From contig NC_018000.1 of assembly GCF_000265205.3 (NCBI RefSeq), forward strand, positions 1,054,001 through 1,118,000: 64,000 bases of DNA. The letters run 5' to 3'. The first letter of the stretch is position 1, and the number at the start of each line of letters is the position of its first letter. Origin of the DNA: Sinorhizobium fredii USDA 257. Its GTDB lineage: Bacteria > Pseudomonadota > Alphaproteobacteria > Rhizobiales > Rhizobiaceae. Shown one piece after another: positions 36,379 to 44,980 of the stretch. Below the pieces are notes generated by a model, which was not told the origin of the DNA, did not search any database, and worked only from the letters and a program-made list of their open reading frames with translations. The translations under genes were made by a program, and so were the position numbers.

Positions 36379-36966
36379 TCAGGCGGGGAGATGGGCCTTG
36401 GTACAATGCTGTTCAACAAGCCCGATGAAATGCTGGCCGGCGATCTCAAGCCGCCCGCTGTTGTCGATCGCGGTCACGTCCGGCCCGGCGACGACGTCGG
36501 GCACTTGCCGCTTCAGTCGACGTAGCACGTCTTCCTCGTTTTCGCGTCCACGCTGGGCGAGGCGCTTCGCCAGCACCGACGCGTCGGCGGTGACGAGGGC
36601 GACGGCGACCTTGCCAAAGGCCGCCCGAATGGCGGGAAGGGCGGCGCGGCTGCCGTTGACGATCGCCGTCATGCCGCTCTCGATCTTGTCGGCGATGTCG
36701 CGCGGAATGCCGTAGCTCAAGCCATGCGCCTGCCAGGAAACGGCAAAGGCGCCGCTCTCCTCCATTTCCTCGAATTCCGCGGTGGAGACGCTTTCGTGCA
36801 CTTCGCTGCCTGCATCCGAGGGGCGTGTGATGACACGTCGGACGAAGAGAATATCCGGCCGATGCGCGAAGTGGCGAGCGGCAAAGCCCATGACGCTGTC
36901 CTTGCCGGCCCCACTCGGGCCGACGACGACGATGAGCGTTCCGCCCTGGTTTTCCTCCGCCATCAT
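36379..36966 (-). CDS. phnN: Ribose 1,5-bisphosphate phosphokinase PhnN
   Basis: A 195-residue P-loop kinase that converts ribose 1,5-bisphosphate to PRPP, closing the C-P lyase pathway of phosphonate use. The P-loop is VVGPSGAGKDSVMG near the N-terminus; RRVITRP and the C-terminal helices are those of the guanylate-kinase-like PhnN family. The ATG at 36966 overlaps the phnM stop by 4 nt (an ATG directly after it is also possible), so translation is coupled. It is the last gene of the unit. Confidence 0.92.
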   Translation of the reverse strand: MMAEENQGGTLIVVVGPSGAGKDSVMGFAARHFAHRPDILFVRRVITRPSDAGSEVHESVSTAEFEEMEESGAFAVSWQAHGLSYGIPRDIADKIESGMTAIVNGSRAALPAIRAAFGKVAVALVTADASVLAKRLAQRGRENEEDVLRRLKRQVPDVVAGPDVTAIDNSGRLEIAGQHFIGLVEQHCTKAHLPA

Positions 36967-38102
36967 GCGACACGCCGTCCTTCGCGCCATACGGAGCGAA
37001 CAACCGGAATACCCTCTGGCCGATGGACCCGAACGATATCGGCGCGTAGCCCGACGGCGATCCGGCCGCGGTCGCTGAGGCCGACGGTGCGCGCCGGTGT
37101 TGCGGTCACCAGAGCGATTGCGTTCGGCAGGTCGATGCTCTCGACCTCGTCGGCGAGGATAAAGGGGGCGTGGATCAGGCTGAAGGGCACATAATCCGAC
37201 GAAAGCACGTCGAGCACGCCGCGCTCGGCGAGGTCACGCGCGGCGATGTTTCCGGAATGCGATTTGCCGCGCACGACGTTGGGCGCGCCCATCAGGACGC
37301 TCAGACCCGCCCGGTGGGAGGCCTCCGCCGCTTCGAAACTCGTCGGAAACTCTGCAAGCCGGACGCCATAGCCGATCGACTCCTCGACATGCGCAAGCGT
37401 CGCGTCGTCGTGGCTGGCGATGGTGATGCCGCGCTTGACGCAGGCCTGGGCGAGTGCGGTGCGATGCGGTGCGGCATAGCGTTCCGACAGCGCCTGCTGA
37501 CGCTCGACGAAAGCGGCGAAGGCCTCGTCCGTGAGGCCGCGCTTGGTTTTGTAGTAGAGCGTGTATTGGTCCATCGTCTGGAACTGGCGTTGGCCGGGTG
37601 CGTGATCCATTAGCGAGACGAGGCGAACCTGCGGGTCGTCGTGAAAATCCTCGAAGTGCTCGAGCACGTCATTCGTCGAGACCTCGCAGCGCAGGTGGAT
37701 GAGGTGGTCGGCGCGCAACCGGCCCTCCGCCTTCGCCTGCGCCAAGGCATCGGCCATGCTGCGCATTTCGCCCTTCGGAAAGCCGCTCTCCTCGTCCGAG
37801 CCGAGACGCAGACAGTCGAAGACGGTGGTGATGCCGGAGGTGACGACCTGGGCGTCGTGCGCTTGGATTGCGGCGATCTTCAGCCAGCGCACACCGGGAC
37901 GCGGCGAGTAGTGCGCCTCCAGGTGATCGGTGTGAAGCTCGATCAGGCCGGGGAGCAGATAGTCGCCTTCGACATCCTCGCCAACCCGGCTCGTGCGTTC
38001 CGAAATGTCGGCGATCCTGCCGTCGCGGATCAGCACTGAGCCTTCGACGATATCGTCTTCGAGGACGATGCGGGCATTGGTCAGAACCTGTTCGCTGCTC
38101 AT
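36963..38102 (-). CDS. phnM: Alpha-D-ribose 1-methylphosphonate 5-triphosphate diphosphatase PhnM
   Basis: A 379-residue amidohydrolase-fold enzyme that removes pyrophosphate from the ribose phosphonate triphosphate intermediate of the C-P lyase pathway. IELHTDHLEAHYSPRPGV is the metal site near residue 55, ASHDDATLAHVEES is a second one, and VLSSDYVPFSL is typical of PhnM. I chose the ATG at 38102 (MSSEQVLTNARIV); upstream in-frame residues are unrelated. It starts 1 nt from the DUF1045 stop and overlaps phnN by 4 nt. Confidence 0.94.
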   Translation of the reverse strand: MSSEQVLTNARIVLEDDIVEGSVLIRDGRIADISERTSRVGEDVEGDYLLPGLIELHTDHLEAHYSPRPGVRWLKIAAIQAHDAQVVTSGITTVFDCLRLGSDEESGFPKGEMRSMADALAQAKAEGRLRADHLIHLRCEVSTNDVLEHFEDFHDDPQVRLVSLMDHAPGQRQFQTMDQYTLYYKTKRGLTDEAFAAFVERQQALSERYAAPHRTALAQACVKRGITIASHDDATLAHVEESIGYGVRLAEFPTSFEAAEASHRAGLSVLMGAPNVVRGKSHSGNIAARDLAERGVLDVLSSDYVPFSLIHAPFILADEVESIDLPNAIALVTATPARTVGLSDRGRIAVGLRADIVRVHRPEGIPVVRSVWREGRRVA

Positions 38103-38103
38103 A

Positions 38104-38811
38104 TCATGCAATCTTTCGTGTGGATGCGCTGCCGAGCGGCAGCAGGGAATGAACGGTGAAGGGCGCGCCGCCCTGCGGCTCGACAAAAAGAGCGACCGTC
38201 GAGATGCCCAACGGCTGACCGATAAACGGGGCGAAGGCGGCCTCAAGCGTTTCGCGCATGATGCTGCGCATCTCGTCCGGCACGGGACCGGTGAGCGTCA
38301 GATGGAACTGGAACTCTTCGAAAACATACGGATAGCCCCATGCCGCAAGGTAATCCCTTTGACGCTGCGTCAGCGTCTCCGGATTCCGGCGGGCGACATC
38401 GATTTCGGACAACGGTGCCCGGAAGGGCTCGAAACGGCGAACCGCCTGTTCCGCCAAGTCTTGCAGAGGCGCGGACGGTGCCCTCGGTACGAGCGCGAAG
38501 AACGGGCCGATCTGGTGAAGCGCGATCTCCGGCACTTCGAAAGGCTCGATCTCCGCCGCAAACTCATCGAAGGCAGCAATCAGCTCGGCCTCGCTTCGCC
38601 CTGGCGCCAGCGTGAAGGGTGCCTTCAAGGTGCCATGAAAGCCGTAGCGGCGTGGCTCGGCCGTCAATGTCATCTGCTGTTCACCGTCGAGGGCCGAGCT
38701 TTCCGCCCAGGCCAACGCCCCGTCGCGGAAAGCATCGCGGCCGAGCCAACGGGACGCGGTCTGCGACAGCCGGTCATCGGACGGCGGCGCGAAGTAGATT
38801 GCATGACGCAC
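38104..38811 (-). CDS. DUF1045 protein (phosphonate-linked 2H phosphoesterase-like)
   Basis: A 235-residue protein of the DUF1045 family found in phosphonate operons. Two HxT/HxTL motifs (HGTLKAPF at residues 59-66 and FHLTLTG in the second half) are arranged as in 2H phosphoesterases, which open cyclic phosphates. This suggests a role like that of PhnP, which opens the cyclic ribose phosphate formed by C-P lyase; no phnP-like gene is seen here. It is the first gene of the unit with phnM and phnN. A Pho-box-like site is 82 nt upstream. Confidence 0.85.
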   Translation of the reverse strand: MRHAIYFAPPSDDRLSQTASRWLGRDAFRDGALAWAESSALDGEQQMTLTAEPRRYGFHGTLKAPFTLAPGRSEAELIAAFDEFAAEIEPFEVPEIALHQIGPFFALVPRAPSAPLQDLAEQAVRRFEPFRAPLSEIDVARRNPETLTQRQRDYLAAWGYPYVFEEFQFHLTLTGPVPDEMRSIMRETLEAAFAPFIGQPLGISTVALFVEPQGGAPFTVHSLLPLGSASTRKIA

Positions 38812-38835
38812 GGATCTTCACTTTCTTGATGTCGC

Positions 38836-38852
38836 CTCGCCGCTAAGGCGAG
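38836..38852. repeat. Short inverted repeat between phnE and DUF1045
   Basis: CTCGCC, 5 nt, GGCGAG, followed by the 10-bp palindrome CGACTAGTCG at 38854-38863. There is no T-run. It lies in the leader of the DUF1045 transcript and may form a hairpin there. Confidence 0.4.
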
Positions 38853-38892
38853 TCGACTAGTCGTGGGTGCAAAGCGCAGCTATCCGATTTGC

Positions 38893-38910
38893 ATGACAAC
38901 ATCATGATCG
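38893..38910 (-). promoter_or_regulatory. Pho-box-like site upstream of DUF1045-phnMN
   Basis: On the reverse strand the sequence is CGATCAT, 4 nt, TTGTCAT. The PhoB consensus is two CTGTCAT-like heptamers with a 4-nt spacer; the second matches 6 of 7 and the first 5 of 7. It is 82 nt upstream of the DUF1045 start. Phosphonate operons are usually induced by phosphate limitation through PhoB. Confidence 0.5.
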
Positions 38911-38935
38911 CATCGCTGTGAAGCGCAAAAAGGAA

Positions 38936-40453
38936 TCAGTGTGCGCTGCGTCCGATCAGTCGCGACCGGCACGCGTTCGAGATGCTGTCGAAAACGAAGA
39001 CAACCATCAAGATCAAAAGCACCATATAGGCGACATTTTCCCAATCCGAATTGGTGCGCATCGCTTCCCAGAGCTTGAGCCCGATGCCGCCGGCGCCAAC
39101 GGCACCGATGATCGTCGCCGAGCGGGTGTTCGATTCCCAGAAATAGAGCGCCTGGCTCGCAAAGACGGGGAGCACTTGCGGCAGCACGCCGAAGCGCTGC
39201 ACGGCGATCGACGGAGCGCCAACCGATTTCACTCCTTCGCGTTGCTTGTCGTCGATGTTTTCCAGCGCTTCCGAGTAGAGCTTGCCGAGCGTCCCGGTGT
39301 CGGTGAAGAAGATCGCCGAGATGCCGGCAAGCGGCCCAGGGCCGAAGGCACGCGTGAAGAACAGCGCCCAGATGAACATGTCGACCGACCGCAGGAAGTC
39401 GAAGAAGCGCTTTATCAACTGGTTGGTTACGCGGCTCGGCGTGATATTGCGGGCGGCAAGGAAGCAGAGCGGGAAGGCGATGAAGGATGCGAAGAGGGTA
39501 CCCACGAAGGCCATGACGACCGTCTGCAGCATCTTGGTCCAGACGTCGAGATGCTGCCATTCGGCATTGTAGAGGATGTTGTTCCAGGCAAGCGCCAGGT
39601 TCGAGCGTGTCGGGTCGATCCGGTCTCCCGACAGGATCAGGGCTGCGACGTCACCATAGGACTTTCCGAAGAACGGCGAATTTGTATCGAAAAGGAAATT
39701 CGCCCAGCCGAAGAAGCGGTTGCGGATCGAGACCTCGTTCCCGGTAACCTCGGCCCAGCCGGTGGCACCGAAGGCGAGCGTGATCTTTTCGCCTGGGCGT
39801 TTCTGGGTGGCCCAGCGCGGCAGGGGTCCCTGCGGCGTGACGCTGTCGGCGCCATCGACCGTCATGGTGAGAGTTTCGCCGCCGTGGATGGCGGTGACCA
39901 GCTTGCCGGCGACTTCGATGCGCGTCGAGCGATCAAAGGTCACGACGGCGCGCGTGACGACCTGAACAGTGCGGGTGGTCGCGGCGCTTTGCCCGGTTGC
40001 GCTCCCTCCGTCGCCGAGCGCGGCCTTCGGCGCCATGAAGTTGAAGGAGGAATTCGTCTTCGGTCTCGGCGCTTGCACGGCGACCGCCGGCGTTTCAACC
40101 GCTCGCGTCACCTGTTGTTTGTCGAGCGTCACCCATTCCGGATTCGGATTTTTCCCAAGCGGTGAATTGCGCTGATAGGAAACCGTCATCATTCCGTCAG
40201 GCGCGATCGCGATTTCGGGTCGGACCTCGTAGGACACCCAGTCTGAGAGGTAGGTGCCGGCAATGCCCCAATTGGCGTTGGCAAGCACATGGCCGATCGA
40301 AAAGAACCACCAACTGAAGACCAGATAGAGCACCACGCCCGCACCGATCAGCATCGGTTTCAGCCCCTTCTTCGAAGAGGACTGCAAGAGATGGGCGTGT
40401 CGAGCCGCGATCGCTTCCATTTCGAGCGTGCTGGGCTTTGTCAAGGCAATCAT
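38936..40453 (-). CDS. phnE: Phosphonate/phosphate ABC transporter permease PhnE, long form
   Basis: A 505-residue inner-membrane permease, much longer than usual (about 270). One helix near residues 35-55 is followed by a hydrophilic segment of over 200 residues (about 56-290) that would lie in the periplasm, then the permease core, where GVKSVGAPSIAVQRFGVLPQ is the EAA-like loop. It is 9 nt after the other phnE gene and pairs with it. Sinorhizobium meliloti has a comparable long permease (PhoT) in its phoCDET operon. Confidence 0.88.
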   Translation of the reverse strand: MIALTKPSTLEMEAIAARHAHLLQSSSKKGLKPMLIGAGVVLYLVFSWWFFSIGHVLANANWGIAGTYLSDWVSYEVRPEIAIAPDGMMTVSYQRNSPLGKNPNPEWVTLDKQQVTRAVETPAVAVQAPRPKTNSSFNFMAPKAALGDGGSATGQSAATTRTVQVVTRAVVTFDRSTRIEVAGKLVTAIHGGETLTMTVDGADSVTPQGPLPRWATQKRPGEKITLAFGATGWAEVTGNEVSIRNRFFGWANFLFDTNSPFFGKSYGDVAALILSGDRIDPTRSNLALAWNNILYNAEWQHLDVWTKMLQTVVMAFVGTLFASFIAFPLCFLAARNITPSRVTNQLIKRFFDFLRSVDMFIWALFFTRAFGPGPLAGISAIFFTDTGTLGKLYSEALENIDDKQREGVKSVGAPSIAVQRFGVLPQVLPVFASQALYFWESNTRSATIIGAVGAGGIGLKLWEAMRTNSDWENVAYMVLLILMVVFVFDSISNACRSRLIGRSAH

Positions 40454-40462
40454 GGCGCGCTC

Positions 40463-41425
40463 CTACTGGGCAAGCTGGAAGGCCTGATCGCCGACGAGGC
40501 GGCGGCGGAGCCAGGCGGAAAACTGATCGACGGCAAAGATCGTTGCGAAGAGCAGAAGCACGATCGCGAGTGTCTTGGCCTGATGCCCCTGCCCGATCGA
40601 CAGGCGCAGGAGTTCGCCGATACCACCACCACCCACCGCGCCGATAATCGTTGAGGCACGCACGTTGATCTCGAGGCGCAGTAGAAAATAGCTGACGAAA
40701 TTGGGCAGGACCTGGGGCACGACGCCAAACCAGACCCGCTCGATCCAGTTCGCGCCAACGGCGCGCAGACCTTCCTCCGGCTTCATGTCGGCATTCTCGA
40801 CCACCTCGAAGAACAACTTGCCAAGCGCGCCGATCGTGTGGATCGATACCGCCGCGATCGCGGGGATTGGTCCGAGCGAGAGGATCGCCAGGAAGAAGCC
40901 GGCGATCACAACTTCCGGAAAGGCGCGCACCACTTCCATCAGCCGGCGGACAGGGGCGCGCACCCAGCGGTTTGGCATGAGGTTGCTCGCGGCGAGGAAG
41001 CACAGGATGAAGCCGAAAAACGCACCGATCATCGTCGACAAGATCGCGATGTTCACCGTCTCCAGCATCTTGTGGAAGTACTCGGGGATGTAGAAGCTGT
41101 CGGTCAGATAAAGGCGACCGTCCGGGTAATTGTATTTGAAACTGCCGTCGTCATAGGGTGAGGGCAGATCGAAGAGGGCGCGAACGATCTCCATCGTATC
41201 GCGCGGCATCAGGTCGCCGACGAAGTCGAAGAAGTGCGGCAGCCGGTCAAGGAATTTGCCGGCGTTTGAATCATTTGCGAACCAAAGCGAGCCAGAGAGT
41301 GTCAGCGCCAGGATGGCGAGCCCGAGCCAGGTGTAGAGACGCCGGCGGGCGTTGAGCTCTTGCCAATGACGATCGATGAGAGCGCCGTTCTCGCTTAGAT
41401 GCTGTGAGAGCAGGGAAGTGGCCAT
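40463..41425 (-). CDS. phnE: Phosphonate/phosphate ABC transporter permease PhnE
   Basis: A 320-residue permease with one N-terminal helix (LGLAILALTLSGSLW), a periplasmic loop of about 70 residues and the permease core, where GLRAVGANWIERVWFGVVPQ is the ATPase-contacting loop. It follows phnD with a 101-nt gap containing a strong hairpin. The two permeases form the heterodimeric channel. Confidence 0.9.
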   Translation of the reverse strand: MATSLLSQHLSENGALIDRHWQELNARRRLYTWLGLAILALTLSGSLWFANDSNAGKFLDRLPHFFDFVGDLMPRDTMEIVRALFDLPSPYDDGSFKYNYPDGRLYLTDSFYIPEYFHKMLETVNIAILSTMIGAFFGFILCFLAASNLMPNRWVRAPVRRLMEVVRAFPEVVIAGFFLAILSLGPIPAIAAVSIHTIGALGKLFFEVVENADMKPEEGLRAVGANWIERVWFGVVPQVLPNFVSYFLLRLEINVRASTIIGAVGGGGIGELLRLSIGQGHQAKTLAIVLLLFATIFAVDQFSAWLRRRLVGDQAFQLAQ

Positions 41426-41480
41426 AGGTATTCGGCGATGCCGGCCTCTCTAAGGCGCCCTCTGGCGCCCCGTAAAATGA

Positions 41481-41507
41481 GGCGCTGGCCGCTTGGCAGC
41501 CAGCGCC
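41481..41507 (-). promoter_or_regulatory. Intercistronic 9-bp hairpin after phnD
   Basis: A perfect stem, GGCGCTGGC and GCCAGCGCC, with a 9-nt loop; on the reverse strand it starts 19 nt after the phnD stop. A second small hairpin (two GGCGCC copies, 41454-41469) lies further on. No T-run is present. It matches the hairpins after the other three binding-protein genes of the window. Confidence 0.72.
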
Positions 41508-41526
41508 GGCAAGTGAGTTGGAACGA

Positions 41527-42432
41527 TCAGCCGCCGATCGTTGCCTTGCGGGCGTCGATGATCGGCTTGTAGAAGTCGCTGTTGACCTCGGTATAGCCGG
41601 TGAACTCCCCGCCTTGGATAGCCGAGAAGCAGGCGGCGTCGGTCTTCGGCAGATCCGTCATGAACTGCTTGAACTTGGCCTTCAGGTCGTCATTCAGGGC
41701 GGTGCGCACGACGATCGGGCCGTTCGGGATCAGCGGCGAGCGCCACAGTTCGACGAGGTCGTTCATGTCGAGAATGCCCTTGTCGACCATCTTGCGCAGG
41801 TTGCCCGACGTGTAGCCGTCCTTGAACTCGCCGACGCCCGAGCCGAAGGTCGTGCCGGCATCGAAGGTACCCTTGACGACTTCGAGGACGAGGTTTTCAT
41901 GGCCACCGCCGAAGCCGGTTTCGCCGAAATACTCCTTCACGGGAGCGCCGATCGTTTCCGGCAGCGTCACGAGCGGAATGAGGTAGCCGGAGGTGGAGTC
42001 CGGATCGGCGAAGCCGAGCTTCTTGCCCTTGAGATCCTCGAGCTTGGTGATGCCGGAATCCTTGCGGGCGACCATGATCGAATGATAGCCGGTCGAGCCA
42101 TCGGTCTGGACCGTCGTCAGGATAGGCTCGACGGCGTCGGCCTTGGCGAGATAGATCTTGGCGTAGCCGGAGGCGCCGAGCTCGGCATAGTCGAGCGTGC
42201 CGCCGAGCAGGCCCTGGATAACACCGTCATAGTCCGCGGCCGGGAACAGCGAAACCTTCTCGACGCCGATGGCGGCCGGCAGCTTGTCCACCAGGCACTG
42301 GTAGTTGCGCAGGCGGTCGGCTTCGTTTTCGCCGCCGATGATGCCGACGCGGAATTCCTTGAGATCTTCGGCCTGGACGTGGCCGGCGAGGGCGATGAGC
42401 GCAACCGCGCCCAGAAGAGCTTTCTTCAGCAT
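41527..42432 (-). CDS. phnD: Phosphonate/phosphate ABC transporter substrate-binding protein PhnD
   Basis: A 301-residue periplasmic protein with a signal peptide (MLKKALLGAVALIALAGHVQ, cleavage before EDLKEF). FRVGIIGGENEADRL and the YHSIMVARKDSGI region fit the PhnD/PhoD family. In Sinorhizobium meliloti the related PhoD serves both phosphate and phosphonate import; here the ligand is inferred. A short 6-bp hairpin (TCCGGC and GCCGGA) lies just upstream at 42452-42466. The phnC stop is 88 nt before the start. Confidence 0.9.
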   Translation of the reverse strand: MLKKALLGAVALIALAGHVQAEDLKEFRVGIIGGENEADRLRNYQCLVDKLPAAIGVEKVSLFPAADYDGVIQGLLGGTLDYAELGASGYAKIYLAKADAVEPILTTVQTDGSTGYHSIMVARKDSGITKLEDLKGKKLGFADPDSTSGYLIPLVTLPETIGAPVKEYFGETGFGGGHENLVLEVVKGTFDAGTTFGSGVGEFKDGYTSGNLRKMVDKGILDMNDLVELWRSPLIPNGPIVVRTALNDDLKAKFKQFMTDLPKTDAACFSAIQGGEFTGYTEVNSDFYKPIIDARKATIGG

Positions 42433-42520
42433 GAGGTTCGTCTCCCGTATTTCCGGCCGCGCCGGATCAGTGGCTGTTTCGATTAGGTACCCTTTACGCG
42501 GGCATTCGATCGCGCCGGCC

Positions 42521-43363
42521 TCAGAGGCCGGCCAGTGCCAGCGGCTTGTAGCCGGCCGATGCTGTTTCTTCCCGGGCGGCGGCCGCGGGAATGTTGATGC
42601 TTGTCGAGGTCATCGATTCCTCGATCGCCGTGTCGGCGCCGTAGATCGAGGCGACCGCTGCAGCGGTGAGGTCCTTCGGCTGGCCGTCGAAGACGACGCG
42701 GCCATGCGCCATACCGATGATCCGTTCACAATAGTTGCGAGCCGTATCGAGCGTATGCAGGTTGGTGACGACGGTAATGCCATCGCGCTCGTTGATGTCG
42801 CGCAGCGCGTCCATCACGATCTTGGCGTTCAGCGGATCGAGCGATGCGATCGGCTCGTCGGCGAGCAGCACCTTCGGCTGCTGCATCAGCGCCCGGGCGA
42901 TCGCGACGCGCTGCTGCTGGCCGCCGGAAAGCGTCCCGGCTGGCTGCAGCGCCGTCTGCTCGATGCCGAGACGCTCGAGCGCACCGATTGCCATGATCCG
43001 CTCTTCTCGGCTGAACAGGTTGAGGATGCTCGAGGCGGTCGAGCGATGGTTGAGGCGGCCGAGCAGCACGTTGGTCAGCACGTCGAGCCGCGGCACGAGG
43101 TTGAACTGCTGGAAGATCATCGCGCAGTCACGCTGCCAGTGCCGCAGCGCAGAGCCCTTGAGCGACGAGACCTCGACGCCCCCGAATTCGATCGAGCCGG
43201 AGGAGGGATCGACGAGCCTGTTGATCATCCGCAGCAGTGTCGACTTGCCGGCCCCGGATCGGCCGATGATGCCGACCATCTGACCCTGCGGTATGTCGAA
43301 GGTAACGGCGTCGACGGCTCGCTTCTTGCCGAACTGGCGGGTCACTTTCCTCAACTGAAACAT
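42521..43363 (-). CDS. phnC: Phosphonate/phosphate ABC transporter ATP-binding protein PhnC
   Basis: A 280-residue ATPase. GRSGAGKST is Walker [19 protein letters not shown] the signature and [12 protein letters not shown]alker B with the D-loop. [13 protein letters not shown] is typical of PhnC. It is the first gene of the leftward phnC-phnD-phnE-phnE operon, with a Pho-box-like site 65 nt upstream. The C-terminal 40 residues are hydrophilic and poorly conserved. Confidence 0.93.
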   Translation of the reverse strand: MFQLRKVTRQFGKKRAVDAVTFDIPQGQMVGIIGRSGAGKSTLLRMINRLVDPSSGSIEFGGVEVSSLKGSALRHWQRDCAMIFQQFNLVPRLDVLTNVLLGRLNHRSTASSILNLFSREERIMAIGALERLGIEQTALQPAGTLSGGQQQRVAIARALMQQPKVLLADEPIASLDPLNAKIVMDALRDINERDGITVVTNLHTLDTARNYCERIIGMAHGRVVFDGQPKDLTAAAVASIYGADTAIEESMTSTSINIPAAAAREETASAGYKPLALAGL

Positions 43364-43781
43364 CGGCAGCAGGTCCTCTCTCTCGGAGACCGGTCATCTA
43401 TTAGCGACCTCTGCCATAACGGCGCTTCATGAAGGCGCGATGTCAGTTTGTTGTCGGTTCTGTTACAGATCACAGGCGCGGCGCCTGGGCCTCTCATGAT
43501 CTCCAACCCAAGCGCGTGAGACAGCTGCGGTTGCTACTTTCTGAGGCTACAGCTGGACTGGCGCAGGCGACATCAATTTCCTCGGCCTGCACGTGGACGG
43601 CTGGTTGCGACGACCTTCCGATCCAAGGAAATCATGTACCGAGTGCATGAGCCATTGTCTCAATTTCATTTGAACCCATTGACCTGCCTTGCGATAACTC
43701 CAGCAGACAAGGCGGGATGGGGAAGGTGCGTGCGGCTTTCCGCTTGAATCCCGCTTCTATTGTATCCGACGGGAGAGAATC
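43364..43781. other. Divergent intergenic region between phnC and the acyl-CoA dehydrogenase
   Basis: About 420 bp. The left part holds the phnC promoter with a Pho-box-like site. The right part must hold the gcdH promoter but shows no regulator gene; in many proteobacteria a LysR gene sits here. No coding frame in it looks real. Confidence 0.5.
43429..43446 (-). promoter_or_regulatory. Pho-box-like site upstream of phnC
   Basis: On the reverse strand CTGACAT, 4 nt, CCTTCAT: 6 and 5 matches out of 7 to the PhoB heptamer CTGTCAT with the standard 4-nt spacer, 65 nt upstream of the phnC ATG. The homologous phoCDET operon of S. meliloti is known to be PhoB-activated. Confidence 0.6.
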
Positions 43782-44969
43782 ATGGCCGGCAAAAGTCAAT
43801 TTCAATGGGACGACCCATTCCTCATCGAGGATCAGCTGACCGAAGACGAGCGGATGATCCGCGATACGGCGCGTGCCTATGCCCAGGAAAGGCTGCAGCC
43901 GCGGGTGATCGAGGCCTATCGAGAGGAAAAGACCGACCCGGCGATCTTCCGCGAGATGGGCGAACTCGGCCTGCTTGGCGTCACCGTGCCCGACACCTAT
44001 GGGGGCGTCGGCGCCTCCTATGTCGCCTATGGCCTCGTCGCTCGCGAGGTCGAGCGAGTCGATTCCGGCTACCGCTCGATGATGAGCGTGCAATCCTCGC
44101 TGGTGATCTACCCGATCTTCGCCTACGGCTCCGAAGAGCAGAAGCAGAAATACCTGCCGAAGCTGATCAGCGGCGAATGGATCGGCTGCTTCGGCCTGAC
44201 CGAGCCGGATGCCGGCTCCGATCCGGCCGGCATGAAGACGCGGGCGATCAAGACCGAGAGCGGCTATCGGCTGATCGGCTCCAAAATGTGGATCTCCAAT
44301 GCGCCGCTCGCCGATGTCTTCGTCGTCTGGGCGAAGTCGGAGGCGCACGGCAATGCCATTCGTGGCTTCGTGCTGGAGAAGGGAATGAAGGGGCTTTCCG
44401 CCCCGAAGATCGCCGGCAAGCTTTCGCTCAGGGCCTCGATTACCGGCGAGATCGTTCTCGGCAATATCGAAGTGGGGGAGGAGGCGTTGCTGCCGAATGT
44501 CGAAGGCCTCAAGGGGCCATTCGGTTGCCTCAACCGCGCCCGCTACGGCATTTCCTGGGGAGCGCTGGGTGCGGCCGAATTCTGCTGGCATGCGGCGCGC
44601 CAATACGGCCTCGACCGCAGGCAGTTCAATCGGCCGCTCGCCCAGACGCAGCTATTCCAGAAGAAGCTTGCAGACATGCAGACCGAGATCGCGCTTGGAC
44701 TGCAGGGGTCGCTCCGCGTTGGGCGGCTGATGGACGAGGGGCGGATGGCTCCGGAGATGATCTCGCTCGTCAAGCGCAACAATTGCGGCAAGGCACTCGA
44801 CATTGCCCGCATGGCCCGCGACATGCACGGCGGCAACGGCATTTCCGAGGAATACCAGGTCATGCGCCACATGCTGAATCTCGAGACTGTCAACACCTAT
44901 GAGGGCACGCATGATGTGCATGCGCTGATCCTCGGCCGCGCCCAGACCGGGCTGCAGGCCTTCTTCTGA
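43782..44969 (+). CDS. gcdH: Acyl-CoA dehydrogenase, probable glutaryl-CoA dehydrogenase
   Basis: A 395-residue flavoenzyme. [16 protein letters not shown] and [19 protein letters not shown] are acyl-CoA dehydrogenase signatures, and [16 protein letters not shown] holds the catalytic Glu. The [15 protein letters not shown] segment and overall sequence match glutaryl-CoA dehydrogenase, which oxidises and decarboxylates glutaryl-CoA to crotonyl-CoA in lysine, tryptophan and glutarate breakdown. The ATG follows gggagag. The following CoA-transferase would activate glutarate, which supports the call. Confidence 0.88.
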   Translation: MAGKSQFQWDDPFLIEDQLTEDERMIRDTARAYAQERLQPRVIEAYREEKTDPAIFREMGELGLLGVTVPDTYGGVGASYVAYGLVAREVERVDSGYRSMMSVQSSLVIYPIFAYGSEEQKQKYLPKLISGEWIGCFGLTEPDAGSDPAGMKTRAIKTESGYRLIGSKMWISNAPLADVFVVWAKSEAHGNAIRGFVLEKGMKGLSAPKIAGKLSLRASITGEIVLGNIEVGEEALLPNVEGLKGPFGCLNRARYGISWGALGAAEFCWHAARQYGLDRRQFNRPLAQTQLFQKKLADMQTEIALGLQGSLRVGRLMDEGRMAPEMISLVKRNNCGKALDIARMARDMHGGNGISEEYQVMRHMLNLETVNTYEGTHDVHALILGRAQTGLQAFF

Positions 44970-44980
44970 GCGGCGCCATC

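Noticed and set aside
38812-38935. Intrinsic terminator after phnE
   Set aside because: The hairpin at 38836-38852 has no T-run in either direction, so it is listed only as an inverted repeat.
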